From: JBBITW01 sp037440525
GTDB taxonomy: Bacteria > Desulfobacterota > BSN033 > UBA1163
Length of the DNA stretch: 27,309 nt
Direction: 5' to 3'
Assembly: GCA_037440525.1 (NCBI GenBank)
Contig: JBBITW010000028.1
Coordinates: forward strand, 1-27,309
Shown: positions 8,826 to 16,773 of the stretch, piece after piece
How the letters are laid out: each line of letters starts with the position of its first letter
How positions within the stretch are numbered: position 1 is the stretch's first letter
Made by a program: the position numbers and the translations under genes
The notes under the pieces: generated by a model
Seen by the model: the letters and a program-made list of their open reading frames with translations, nothing else
Told to the model about the DNA's origin: nothing
The model's database searches: none

Positions 8826-10754
8826 TCAGCTTTTGAATAATTCTTCTCCTGTCCTCGATACATCGTATCCTCCCATCTGGAGGAGGATACTCTTAAAATC
8901 ATCTGAACGAATCACTTCTATTACCCTTTTGACCTTGTCGTCTTCAAAATATATTGAGGGTATTATGAGATCATAACGTTCCTTCGCAATAGGGATAAAA
9001 TCAAGATTCATCGCCCTTGCTGCAGGAAGGATTCCCATACCTGTGTCTGCCATACCGCTCGATATCGCAGAGGCAACAGCCATATGGGTGAATTCTTCCC
9101 TTTCATATCCCTTTATCTTATGGGATTCGATAGATAAGAGTCTCAAAGAATGATCAAGAAGAATCCTTGTTCCTGAGCCCTTTTGACGGTTGATGAAGGA
9201 TATATCTTCTCGAACAAGATCCTTAAGCCCCTCAATCCCTTTTGGGTTTCCTTTCCTGACCATCAAGCCTTGTTCACGATAGACAAGATTGATCACCTTT
9301 AAGTCCACTCCCTTTAAATAATCCCTTATATAAGGGAAGTTATATTCACCACTATCAGGATCGAGAAGATGGGCGCCTGCCATATGGCATATACCGTTTC
9401 TTATGGCGAGTATTCCTTCAAGACTCCCTACAGGATGAGAGGAGAAGAGAATCGGAGGATAAGATTTTCTCAAAAAGTTAGATAAGATTTCGAGGCTTAG
9501 GTCATGACTTCCTACCATAACCACAGTATGAAGAACCTCTTCAATAGGCCTTAGAAGCTCAAGCTCCACCTCTTCATCCTCCGCTATACCCTCTGAAGAT
9601 GGAGGTATCCTGATAACTCCATCTGCCTTTGTCAAGGAAGTGATAACTCCAGAGCCCCTCTGCAGGGGGGTTGCAAAGAATCTTTCCCCAACCTTTCCAA
9701 CCTTTACCCTTAAAAATTCCTCTGTTCCAAGTTTGGAGGGAATCTTTCGAGTCGGCAGGACTCTTATCCTGGGTCTTTTCTGCTCCATCAGGCCCAGGGA
9801 TTGATAGATGATTGGTCTTACAATTTCTTCATAAGATATAATGGCAGATACCGGATAACCAGGGATTCCAATTATTGGACAATCTTTAAATCTTCCTACA
9901 AGGGTTGGTTTTCCAGGCATTATTGAGATGCCATGAAGAAAAATCTCGCCTGATTCTTCTATTATATTTCTGGTATAATCTTCAGAGCCTGCTGATGAAC
10001 CTGCAATTATAAGGATGAGATCAAATTTTTCGAAATTTTCAAAAAGCACCTCCTTTATCTTTATAAAATCATCTCCAACAGTAGGGTGCCGAATAAATTC
10101 TCCTCCATCCTCTTTAATCAATCCACCAAGAACATAGGAATTGGATTCTATAAAGGCCGGCCGAAGCACTGATCCCTGAGGATCGAAATCCTCCGGTTCA
10201 AGAAGTTCTGATCCTGTTGGAATGATTAGTACCTTTGGTTTCTTTTTGACCATGACCTCCTTATGCCCACATGCGAGCAACGCTCCAATGTCATAGGGGG
10301 TGATTTTATGATTCACTGGAAATAACATTTCATTTACAATAATATCCTCTCCAACGAATCTCACATGTTGCCATGGATAGGCGGCCTCTCTTATTTCAAT
10401 CTTTTCAGAGTCTATGATATGGACGTCTTCAATCATAATAACTGCATCTGTTCCCTGAGGCAGTGGGTTTCCTGTATTTATGAAAAAGGCCTCTTTATTG
10501 ATGGTTAAGGATTTTGGCGTAGCCTCTCCTGCTCCATAGGTTGTCTCTGCTTTTACTGCAATTCCATCCATAGCTGCACAGCAGTATGAAGGAGATGAGA
10601 TTCTGGCGAAGACAGGTTCTGCTGTGACCCTTCCTTTTGAATGAATAACAGGCACCATCTCAGATCCAAGCTGAATTAGAGGAATGATCTTGGAAGATAT
10701 GATTGTCTTGGCTTCCTCAAGTGTTCTTTTCTTTAGATAGATGTGACGCTTCAT
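8826..10754 (-). CDS. moeA: MoeA fused to periplasmic-binding-protein-like domain
   Basis: A 642-residue two-part protein. Residues about 1-405 are MoeA, the molybdopterin molybdotransferase that inserts the metal: MDGIAV near 62, NTGNPLPQGTDAVIMIE, PTGSELLEP, IAGSSAGSEDYT and MPGKPTLVGRF ... GIPGYPVSA are all visible. Residues about 410-635 resemble the PBP-like domain (related to ModA/LysR ligand-binding folds), with a candidate anion-binding loop NRQKGSGTRILLDHSL and MADTGMGILPAARAMNLDFIP. This fusion is known in bacteria and archaea; the domain may bind oxyanion or cofactor, which is inference. The start overlaps the upstream moeA stop by 4 bases (ATGA), indicating translational coupling. 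It is one of two adjacent MoeA proteins. Confidence 0.92.
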   Translation of the reverse strand: MKRHIYLKKRTLEEAKTIISSKIIPLIQLGSEMVPVIHSKGRVTAEPVFARISSPSYCCAAMDGIAVKAETTYGAGEATPKSLTINKEAFFINTGNPLPQGTDAVIMIEDVHIIDSEKIEIREAAYPWQHVRFVGEDIIVNEMLFPVNHKITPYDIGALLACGHKEVMVKKKPKVLIIPTGSELLEPEDFDPQGSVLRPAFIESNSYVLGGLIKEDGGEFIRHPTVGDDFIKIKEVLFENFEKFDLILIIAGSSAGSEDYTRNIIEESGEIFLHGISIMPGKPTLVGRFKDCPIIGIPGYPVSAIISYEEIVRPIIYQSLGLMEQKRPRIRVLPTRKIPSKLGTEEFLRVKVGKVGERFFATPLQRGSGVITSLTKADGVIRIPPSSEGIAEDEEVELELLRPIEEVLHTVVMVGSHDLSLEILSNFLRKSYPPILFSSHPVGSLEGILAIRNGICHMAGAHLLDPDSGEYNFPYIRDYLKGVDLKVINLVYREQGLMVRKGNPKGIEGLKDLVREDISFINRQKGSGTRILLDHSLRLLSIESHKIKGYEREEFTHMAVASAISSGMADTGMGILPAARAMNLDFIPIAKERYDLIIPSIYFEDDKVKRVIEVIRSDDFKSILLQMGGYDVSRTGEELFKS

Positions 10755-11983
10755 ATAAGGAATACCTCTGCCTCCTCTCCTTCTTCCAGACCTTCCTCGT
10801 TCATGGCAATCCTGATCAGTCCATTGGCATTTACCAGATTTGATATGGCACCTGATTTTCCAAAGATGGGATGAGCCCAGATAATACCATTTTCCTCCTC
10901 CAGTCTCACACGGACATAGTCTTCCCTCCCAGATATAGATGGGGTATTACAACTTACCCTTGCCCTGAGCTTTATTTTAGACAGGAATGTATCTTGAGAG
11001 AGACCTGATAGAATCTTCATTATTGGTTTACCAAAAAGATGGAATATTACCATTGCAGAGACAGGATGTCCGGGCAGGCCCAGAAATGGCTTTCCTCGAA
11101 TATCTACAAGAAGTGTTGGTTTCCCTGGACGAATTGAGACCCCGTGGCCAAGGATTTCTGCCCCCTGAAATGTCTTAAGGACTTCCATTGTTAAATCTAA
11201 GGTTCCAACAGAACTTCCGCCTGTAATGATTACCATATCTGAATCCATCAGGGCTAACTCAATCTTCTCTTTGATATCGTCAAAGCGGTCCTTCGCAATA
11301 CCGAAGAAAGAAGGAACCCCACCCACCTCCTTAACCATTGAGGTGATGGTGTAACGGTTGATGTCCCGTATTTCACCAGGGGCCAAAACATCTTCTAAGG
11401 GGACGATTTCATCACCAGAAGAGATGATACCAACTCTTGGTTTAAGGAATACAGGGATTTGAGCTATGCCTATCCCTGCCAATAAGCCTATCTCCTGAGG
11501 TCTTAGGAGGCAACCTTTTCTAAGAACTGTATCTCCTTTTCTAACATCCTCGCCAATCTGAATCACATTCTCCAGAGGTGAGACCGATTTATAGATGTGC
11601 AGGATTTTCGTTTCTACCAGTTCTGCATACTCTATCATTTCCACAGCATCTGAACCTTTCGGAACCAATCCTCCAGTTGCAACCTTTACTGCCTCCCCAT
11701 CCTTAATCTCAATATCAGAGATCTCTCCCATCTGAATTTCACCAACAACCTTAAGAATAGTGGGATTTTTCTCAGTCGCTCCATATGTATCCTTTGCCTT
11801 CAGGGCATATCCATCCACTGTCGAACGTGGAAATTCTGGTAGATTTACTGGAGATATGATGTCCTCTGCGAGGACACGATGGAGAGCATCCTCAATGTGG
11901 ACACTTTCAGAAGAGAGGGATTTGAAACGCCCTATCTTTTGAAGAAGTTGCTCAGGTGTCTGAACTTTAAAGAAGCCTTTCAC
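10751..11983 (-). CDS. moeA: Molybdopterin molybdotransferase (MoeA)
   Basis: A 410-residue MoeA of usual length and domain order. Motifs include PEFPRSTVDGYALKAKDTYG (about 49-68), TGGLVPKGSDAVEMIEYAE, ENVIQIGEDVRKGDTVL, ISSGDEIVPLE, ITGGSSVGTLDLT and RPGKPTLL with GLPGHPVSAMV. The enzyme uses molybdate and adenylylated molybdopterin to make Moco, or the tungsten form. The start codon is GTG at 11983, preceded by GGAG (11993-11990) at good spacing. It is the first gene of the operon and lies directly behind a structured leader with an intrinsic terminator, so its expression is probably attenuated. It is not identical to the second MoeA; in some anaerobes and archaea paired MoeA proteins are thought to divide Mo and W insertion. 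Confidence 0.95.
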   Translation of the reverse strand: MKGFFKVQTPEQLLQKIGRFKSLSSESVHIEDALHRVLAEDIISPVNLPEFPRSTVDGYALKAKDTYGATEKNPTILKVVGEIQMGEISDIEIKDGEAVKVATGGLVPKGSDAVEMIEYAELVETKILHIYKSVSPLENVIQIGEDVRKGDTVLRKGCLLRPQEIGLLAGIGIAQIPVFLKPRVGIISSGDEIVPLEDVLAPGEIRDINRYTITSMVKEVGGVPSFFGIAKDRFDDIKEKIELALMDSDMVIITGGSSVGTLDLTMEVLKTFQGAEILGHGVSIRPGKPTLLVDIRGKPFLGLPGHPVSAMVIFHLFGKPIMKILSGLSQDTFLSKIKLRARVSCNTPSISGREDYVRVRLEEENGIIWAHPIFGKSGAISNLVNANGLIRIAMNEEGLEEGEEAEVFLI

Positions 11984-12015
11984 TTATTACTCCATAATTC
12001 ATTTTCTATCTATAA

Positions 12016-12117
12016 TAAAAAACCGATACCCGTGTTTGAGATATCGGCCTTTTTAATTGCTTTATCTCCTTTCCAAACACGGGAGGTATGGCCGTTTCCA
12101 GCCATGCCCTATCGGCC
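12016..12117 (-). promoter_or_regulatory. Structured moeA leader RNA (riboswitch/attenuator candidate)
   Basis: Read on the minus strand, three stems can form. P1 pairs CCGATA (12115-12110) with TATCGG (12028-12023). P2 pairs GGCATGGC (12108-12101) with GCCATACC (12092-12085), with one C/A mismatch, around TGGAAACG. P3 pairs CCCGTGTTTG (12083-12074) perfectly with CAAACACGGG (12038-12029). P1 and P3 abut at 12028/12029, giving a three-way junction. A second copy of GGCCGATA (12049-12042) can instead take TATCGG and form a terminator. The mutually exclusive pairings and the position upstream of a Moco operon suggest a cofactor- or metal-sensing leader. It was not matched to a known riboswitch class; the Moco and Moco-II RNA families are the obvious comparisons. 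Confidence 0.6.
12017..12047 (-). terminator. Intrinsic terminator in the moeA leader
   Basis: On the minus strand, CCGATA (12047-12042), a 13-base loop and TATCGG (12028-12023) are followed by six T residues (12022-12017). It lies about 24 bases before the moeA Shine-Dalgarno, where a terminator makes sense only as an attenuator. Read on the plus strand the same stem is followed by CCTTTTT, so it could work in both directions, but no plus-strand gene precedes it. Confidence 0.65.
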
Positions 12118-12172
12118 AATTTCCATATCCAAAAAAAGGATTCAGGAAATAGGCTCGGAGATTTTATCTATA

Positions 12173-12201
12173 TTTTTAATAGATTTTTTGTAGAAAGTCA
12201 A
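12173..12201 (-). promoter_or_regulatory. Candidate promoter of the Moco operon
   Basis: On the minus strand, TTGACT (12201-12196) is followed after 17 bases by TAAAAA (12178-12173). The -35 matches consensus at 5 of 6 positions and the -10 at 4 of 6. Transcription would start near 12166, about 50 bases before the structured leader. The AT-rich surroundings make the -10 uncertain. Confidence 0.35.
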
Positions 12202-12215
12202 TTCTCAAGTAGAGA

Positions 12216-12491
12216 GCTTTGAAAAAACCTATTTAAGACTGTGATTTAATCTATTTATAGGAACTTTTTAATGTAAAATTATTCTAACCTAAATTGAGCG
12301 ATTTTTTTACTAAAGGCATTTCCACCAAAGGCGGATCAGTCATTGCGTGGCAATCTTATAGATTCCTCGCTCCGCTCGGAATGACAGAAAAGGGAGACTC
12401 GGAATGACAAACATGGCATACACCTCGTTGTGACACAGTCTTTTTAAGGGGAGGTATGGAGGGGTTAACTATTTAAATATTTTTTCAGAGC
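12216..12491. mobile_element. MITE-like block with imperfect terminal inverted repeats
   Basis: GCTTTGAAAAAA followed by CCTATTTAA (12216-12236) matches the reverse complement of 12473-12491 (GCTCTGAAAAAATATTTAA), apart from one substitution and two extra bases. The inside holds repeat copy B (12330-12450) and no gene. It may be a non-autonomous transposable element or nested repeats. No clear target-site duplication was found. Confidence 0.35.
12330..12450 (+). repeat. Dispersed palindromic repeat, copy B
   Basis: The core at 12359-12386 (TAGATTCCTCGCTCCGCTCG then GAATGACA) matches copy A except for one base. A second, partial module ACTCGGAATGACA follows at 12397-12409, then ATGGCATACACCTCGTTGTG as in copy A. 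In reverse complement the outer part matches copy C (CTCCCCTTAA, then TGTATGCCATG). It occupies the gap between the divergent Moco and ABC-transporter operons. Confidence 0.78.
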
Positions 12492-12507
12492 CCAAACAGT
12501 AATTTAC

Positions 12508-12537
12508 TTGACATGATTTATCTAAATAATATATTAT
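12508..12537 (+). promoter_or_regulatory. Sigma70-type promoter of the ABC transporter operon
   Basis: A perfect TTGACA at 12508-12513 is followed by overlapping -10 candidates TATATT (12530-12535, 16-base spacing) and TATTAT (12532-12537, 18-base spacing). Transcription would start near 12543, leaving a leader of about 40 bases with a strong AAGGAGGG ribosome-binding site before the ATG at 12584. One of the most consensus-like promoters in the window. Confidence 0.65.
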
Positions 12538-12583
12538 TTTGAAAAATTTTAATGAATTAATTAAAAGGAAGGAGGGTTTTCAA

Positions 12584-13876
12584 ATGGATAGAAATATCTC
12601 AGGAAAGAAGATTTTCATTTTGTTATTATTTTTCACCTTTTTGTTTTCCGGTGAGGTATTGGCACAGAAGGAAAAGGTTGGTTGGGTAGGCCCGGTTTAT
12701 AAAGAGTTATCCGACAGTTTGATGAAGGGGTTTAAGGAATACTATAAAAAGACTTTTGGAAAGGAAATAGAGATCACGTTTGTAAGGCCTGGTGGATGGC
12801 CTGTCTGTGTGGATAAGGTGAGGGCATGGAAAGGGAAGCCTGATGCAGATGTATTCCTTGGCGCCGGGGCTCCGGCCTTTGAGGTTTTAGAAAAAGAGGG
12901 CTTCATAGTTCCATATAAGCCTAAATATTGGGACAAGGTTCCAGATAAATGGGGTGGCATGAAGGTGAAGGACGAAAGGTTTATGTGGACATGCTTTGCA
13001 CCCTGGATTGTGACCAATCTCTATAACGAAAAAGTCCTTAAGGCATTAAAGCTTCCTGTGCCAAAGACATGGAAAGATTTGTTAAATCCTATCTATAGAG
13101 AATATATTGTCCAGACCTTACCTTATGCCTCCGGTACACAACACGAGGTGATAGAGATTCATCTCCAGAGCTTTGGTGAGAAAGAGGGGTGGGCTTATAA
13201 CAGGTTGCTTGCAGCTCAGTTGGCAAGGTTCTCCACAGGAAGTGTGGATACAACCCATATGGTGAGCAGGGGTGAAGTCCCCATAGGTATTGCACAGCCC
13301 CAGATGAATGCTATGAGTGCAAGGGCAGATGGCTATCCGGTTCGTGATTTACTACCGGATAAGACAATTCTGGTTCCAGAGGCAGTGGGTTTGCTTAAAA
13401 ATGCACCCAACGAGAACAATGGAAAGATATTCCTCGACTGGCTCTTCAGCATGGAAGGACAGAAGTATGTACTCGAAGGTCGTTACTTTACAGCAAGAAC
13501 AGACATTAGATTTTCTCTCTGGGAAAAGGAGGGTGTTAGCATGGCAAAACATGCACGTGATGCCCTCGGAGTAGACTCATTCTGGGATCTAAAAGTGGGA
13601 TTCATAAACTACGATCTCGCCCTTGCCACGAAACGATGGGATGAGGTTAACCGCTACTATGAGATGGAGATTTATCGAAAATGGAGAGAGCTGAAGAGCA
13701 GTCTATTTCTGATAGAGGAAGTGGAAGGTGAAATAGAGGCTGCGAAGAAGAAAGGAGTGGATACAAGCAAGGCAGATGCGAAGATTAAAGAAGCCCGAAA
13801 GCTCTTTGAATTTGATGGAGCTTATGCGGCCGCTCGATTATCGGCTTCTGAAGCGCGCACATTGCTTGTAAAATGA
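12584..13876 (+). CDS. ABC transporter periplasmic binding protein (family 1, Fe3+-type)
   Basis: A 430-residue exported binding protein. The signal peptide (about 1-27) has a hydrophobic core and ends VLA before QKEK. The mature part has the family 1/iron(III)-type layout: KPDADVFLGAGAPAFEVLEKEG, PKTWKDLLNP, a hinge region with GEVPIGIAQPQMNA, and a C-terminal KIFLDWLFSMEGQKYVLEGR. The real ligand is unknown: relatives bind Fe3+, 2-aminoethylphosphonate, polyamines, thiamine or organic acids. It is not a ModA or Tup molybdate/tungstate protein by motif. After about residue 350 there is a helical extension (GEIEAAKKKGVDTSKADAKI and onward) that ordinary members lack. An upstream TTG at 12539 is in frame, but AAGGAGGG before the ATG at 12584 fixes the start. 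First gene of the operon. Confidence 0.88.
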   Translation: MDRNISGKKIFILLLFFTFLFSGEVLAQKEKVGWVGPVYKELSDSLMKGFKEYYKKTFGKEIEITFVRPGGWPVCVDKVRAWKGKPDADVFLGAGAPAFEVLEKEGFIVPYKPKYWDKVPDKWGGMKVKDERFMWTCFAPWIVTNLYNEKVLKALKLPVPKTWKDLLNPIYREYIVQTLPYASGTQHEVIEIHLQSFGEKEGWAYNRLLAAQLARFSTGSVDTTHMVSRGEVPIGIAQPQMNAMSARADGYPVRDLLPDKTILVPEAVGLLKNAPNENNGKIFLDWLFSMEGQKYVLEGRYFTARTDIRFSLWEKEGVSMAKHARDALGVDSFWDLKVGFINYDLALATKRWDEVNRYYEMEIYRKWRELKSSLFLIEEVEGEIEAAKKKGVDTSKADAKIKEARKLFEFDGAYAAARLSASEARTLLVK

Positions 13877-13903
13877 TTCTTTTGAGTTCATCATAAAGAG
13901 AAA

Positions 13904-13925
13904 GGGGAGAGCCAATGCTCTCCCC
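13904..13925 (+). other. Intercistronic hairpin between binding protein and permease genes
   Basis: GGGGAGAGC (13904-13912), loop CAAT and GCTCTCCCC (13917-13925) form a perfect 9-bp stem. No T-run follows (TGCTATTTAT), so it is unlikely to be a full intrinsic terminator. Its place between a binding-protein gene and its permease gene fits an mRNA-stabilising or partial-termination element that lets the binding protein be made in excess. Confidence 0.6.
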
Positions 13926-13954
13926 TGCTATTTATAATTAACAAGGAATAAAGA

Positions 13955-15637
13955 ATGTCGAGAGGCAACCTGATTATCTCAGCGATCCTGTGGTCAATTG
14001 TTGGCCTCTTTGTTATCTATCCACTCTCATTTTTAGTAATTGAAAGTTTTAAAATTGCAGGAACAAATTACTATGGTATAAAGAATTATATTGATTTCTT
14101 CAGGGATCCTTATTATCTAAAAACCTTTGGCAACACTCTACTCTTAGGCCTTCTGGTGCTTTTAACGACGACCATTTTTGGGCTACCGCTGGCATATATT
14201 CTTGCAAGATATAGACTCAAAGGAAAGGTTCTTTTTACAGCACTCATCCTCCTGCCAATTGTCTTACCTGCCTATGCTGGGGCATTTGCCCTTATTGTCC
14301 TTTTTGGAAAGATGGGCACAGTGAATCTCCTCCTCCTCGATTGGGGGTTAATCAGCAAACCCGTAAATTTTATATTTGGACTCCATGGCCTGGTATTCAT
14401 CCAATCACTCCATCTTCTTCCTTTTATTGTACTTAGCCTTTCAGCAGGGTTTACCAATATAGATCCCTCCCTCGAAGAAGCAGCCGAGGTTGAAGGAGCT
14501 GGAGGTTTTAAGAGATTTTTGACAGTTACCCTTCCCCTCTGCAGTCCAAATTATCTGGCAGGGGCGGTTATTGTCTTTTTATGGCCATTCACAGATTGGC
14601 TTACCCCCTTGATCTTCGGGCTTCAGGATTTTCTTCCTTCCATTTCCTATATTAACATTGCTTACCACTTCACTGATATGCATCGAAAATATATGGGGAT
14701 TGTATCTGTTGTAATTTCTTCTATTATATGTGTAGGTATATTCCTGTTCTCAAAGTCGTGGGTTGAGAGAAAGAAATATACTGCCCTCTCAAAAGGCACA
14801 ACCCTCGAGGGAAGAATCATTGAAACTAAGATATTGATAAAGATTTCCTCCTATTTATATATGATATTTATTGCCATCCTGGTCTTGCTTATTCCGATTG
14901 TGCTCGGGCTTTCTGCCTTCTCAAGGAGATGGGTCTTACAACCTCTTCCAACATACTGGACTCTCGATAATTTCAGGCTCATCTTTCTCGAGACACCTGT
15001 TCTTTTAAAGAATTCATTTCTCTTCAGTGGAGTAGCATTACTATTCGGAGTCTTATTCGGTCTTCCGACATCATATCTTATTACCCGAACAAAGGTTCCG
15101 GGAAAAGATACACTCGATTTTGTCATTACACTTATGCTCGCCTTTCCAGGCATTGCAGTTGGTGTAAGTTATCTACTTGCCTTCTGGGAAGGGATTCCAC
15201 TGGCAACGCACTGGATCATCATGCCTCTATCGCTATTTATTCGTAGACTTCCTTATTTCCTTAGAATGGCTCATGCCTCATATCTTCAGCTCGATCCCTC
15301 CCTCGAGGAGGCATCAGAGGTTTCGGGTGCTGGGAAACTCAGAACATTCTGGAATATTTCTCTGCCATTATTGCTTAAAGGTATCTTTGTTGGCCTCGTG
15401 ATGTTCTTTATCATGGCGTTTCAAGAGATATCCACTGCTATCTTCCTTTACAGGGGTGGATGGGAGACCCTTCCCATTGGTATATATCTGAACTGGCATC
15501 GGGGGATGGAATTTGGGATTGCAGGGGCTATGGCTTTTCTGATGATTGTGATTATCTTTATGCTCCTCCTTCTGGTGGCACGAATTGGAGGAGGGATACT
15601 TGGGGCAGCATGGGGTTCATCAGGGGGGAGGTATTAG
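13955..15637 (+). CDS. ABC transporter permease (fused, FbpB-type)
   Basis: A 560-residue inner-membrane protein with about 12 hydrophobic segments arranged as two homologous permease halves. Each half carries an EAA loop that docks the ATPase: EEAAEVEGAGGFKRFLTVTL near 172-191 and EEASEVSGAGKLRTFWNISL near 450-469. This double-permease form is typical of the Fe3+/2-aminoethylphosphonate-type importers (FbpB, SfuB, PhnV-like). An AAGGA lies shortly before the ATG. The stop codon overlaps the GTG start of the ATPase gene by one base (TAGTG), indicating translational coupling. The transported substrate cannot be read from the sequence. Confidence 0.92.
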   Translation: MSRGNLIISAILWSIVGLFVIYPLSFLVIESFKIAGTNYYGIKNYIDFFRDPYYLKTFGNTLLLGLLVLLTTTIFGLPLAYILARYRLKGKVLFTALILLPIVLPAYAGAFALIVLFGKMGTVNLLLLDWGLISKPVNFIFGLHGLVFIQSLHLLPFIVLSLSAGFTNIDPSLEEAAEVEGAGGFKRFLTVTLPLCSPNYLAGAVIVFLWPFTDWLTPLIFGLQDFLPSISYINIAYHFTDMHRKYMGIVSVVISSIICVGIFLFSKSWVERKKYTALSKGTTLEGRIIETKILIKISSYLYMIFIAILVLLIPIVLGLSAFSRRWVLQPLPTYWTLDNFRLIFLETPVLLKNSFLFSGVALLFGVLFGLPTSYLITRTKVPGKDTLDFVITLMLAFPGIAVGVSYLLAFWEGIPLATHWIIMPLSLFIRRLPYFLRMAHASYLQLDPSLEEASEVSGAGKLRTFWNISLPLLLKGIFVGLVMFFIMAFQEISTAIFLYRGGWETLPIGIYLNWHRGMEFGIAGAMAFLMIVIIFMLLLLVARIGGGILGAAWGSSGGRY

Positions 15638-16719
15638 TGGCCTTTATCAGGATCGAGAACCTATTTAAGAGATTTGGTAATATTGTAGCGGTGAATCACA
15701 TCCACCTGACAGTGGAAAGAGGTGAAATATTAACACTACTTGGTCCAAGCGGATGCGGAAAGACAACCACACTGAGATGTATTGCAGGTATTGAGAGGCC
15801 AGACGAAGGTGATATCTTTATAGACAACCGGCCAATGTTTTCACAGGGCTTTGTTCCGCCCTCACAGAGGGAGATAGGTATGGTATTTCAGAATTATGCA
15901 GTTTGGCCTCACCTGAGGGTATTCGACAATGTAGCCTATGGTTTGAAGATCCAGAAGTTTCCCCGAGAGGTTATAAAAGAAAGGGTAAAAGAGATATTGA
16001 TATCTTTAGGATTGGAAGGGTTGGAAAAAAGGTATCCCTCGCAACTCAGTGGCGGACAGCAGCAGAGGGTTGCCCTTGCCAGGGCACTTATAAGAAATCC
16101 AAAGGTGCTGTTACTTGATGAACCTCTTAGCAACCTTGATGCAAAGCTTCGTGAGAGGATGCGATTTGAAATTAAAAGCATAGTCCGACAGATGAAAATC
16201 ACAACTGTATATGTAACTCACGATCAGGCAGAAGCGATGGTAATCTCAGACAGGATTGCAGTAATGGATTCAGGTAATATTTCACAAATAGGGACTCCTG
16301 AGGATATCTACAAGAGGCCTGCAAACCGCTTTGTAGCAGATTTTATTGGGACTACAAATTTAATACCCGGAGAAATATTAGAGGTTCAAAAGGATAGTAA
16401 TCAGGTCTATATCAAGAGCGAATTTGGCCAGAGGATTATCTGTAAGATATTTGATTCATCAATTGTTTCTTCAGGGATGAAGGTATATGCCTCAATTAGA
16501 CCCGAAGATATAGAGGTTCAAAAAGATCAGGATAAAAGTAGGGTGAATCTATATAAGGGCACTATCCAGCACAGGGCATATATGGGGAATTTACTCTACC
16601 TCTTTGTGAATATAGATGGTGTTATGATAAGGGTTCAGACCCCATATTATATTACTCAGAGGGAAGGGGAGGAACTCTTTCTATTCTTGAATCCTGATAA
16701 ATGTATTGCTTTGATTTGA
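15637..16719 (+). CDS. ABC transporter ATP-binding protein with TOBE domain
   Basis: A 360-residue ATPase of the Fe3+/spermidine/sulfate type. From the GTG start: Walker A GPSGCGKTT (36-44), Q-loop at MVFQNYAVWPH, signature LSGGQQQRVALARAL, Walker B VLLLDEPLSNLDAK, and the switch His in VYVTHDQAEAM. The last 110 residues or so form a TOBE-like regulatory domain (SIRPEDIEV region). GTG at 15637 is chosen because GGGGGGAG precedes it and it overlaps the permease stop; an ATG at 15610 in the same frame would add nine residues inside the permease gene. It energises the permease encoded just upstream. Confidence 0.94.
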   Translation: MAFIRIENLFKRFGNIVAVNHIHLTVERGEILTLLGPSGCGKTTTLRCIAGIERPDEGDIFIDNRPMFSQGFVPPSQREIGMVFQNYAVWPHLRVFDNVAYGLKIQKFPREVIKERVKEILISLGLEGLEKRYPSQLSGGQQQRVALARALIRNPKVLLLDEPLSNLDAKLRERMRFEIKSIVRQMKITTVYVTHDQAEAMVISDRIAVMDSGNISQIGTPEDIYKRPANRFVADFIGTTNLIPGEILEVQKDSNQVYIKSEFGQRIICKIFDSSIVSSGMKVYASIRPEDIEVQKDQDKSRVNLYKGTIQHRAYMGNLLYLFVNIDGVMIRVQTPYYITQREGEELFLFLNPDKCIALI

Positions 16720-16773
16720 TGGAGTATAGCTTTTCATTGTTAAATCAAGGAGGGAGATTCATAAAATAGAAAA

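Noticed and set aside
11879..12193. A 104-codon plus-strand open frame across the moeA start and leader
   Set aside because: It overlaps moeA in antisense and the structured leader, contains low-complexity residues and has no family match that I can see.
12539..12583. A longer N-terminus for the binding protein from a TTG at 12539
   Set aside because: It would place 15 charged residues before the signal peptide, lies at or before the predicted transcription start, and the strong AAGGAGGG points to the ATG at 12584.
12584..16719. The ABC transporter as a molybdate or tungstate importer serving the adjacent Moco operon
   Set aside because: The binding protein has the family 1/Fe3+-type layout and is much longer than ModA or TupA, the permease is a double FbpB-type protein, and the operon is divergent with its own promoter and metabolic partners.
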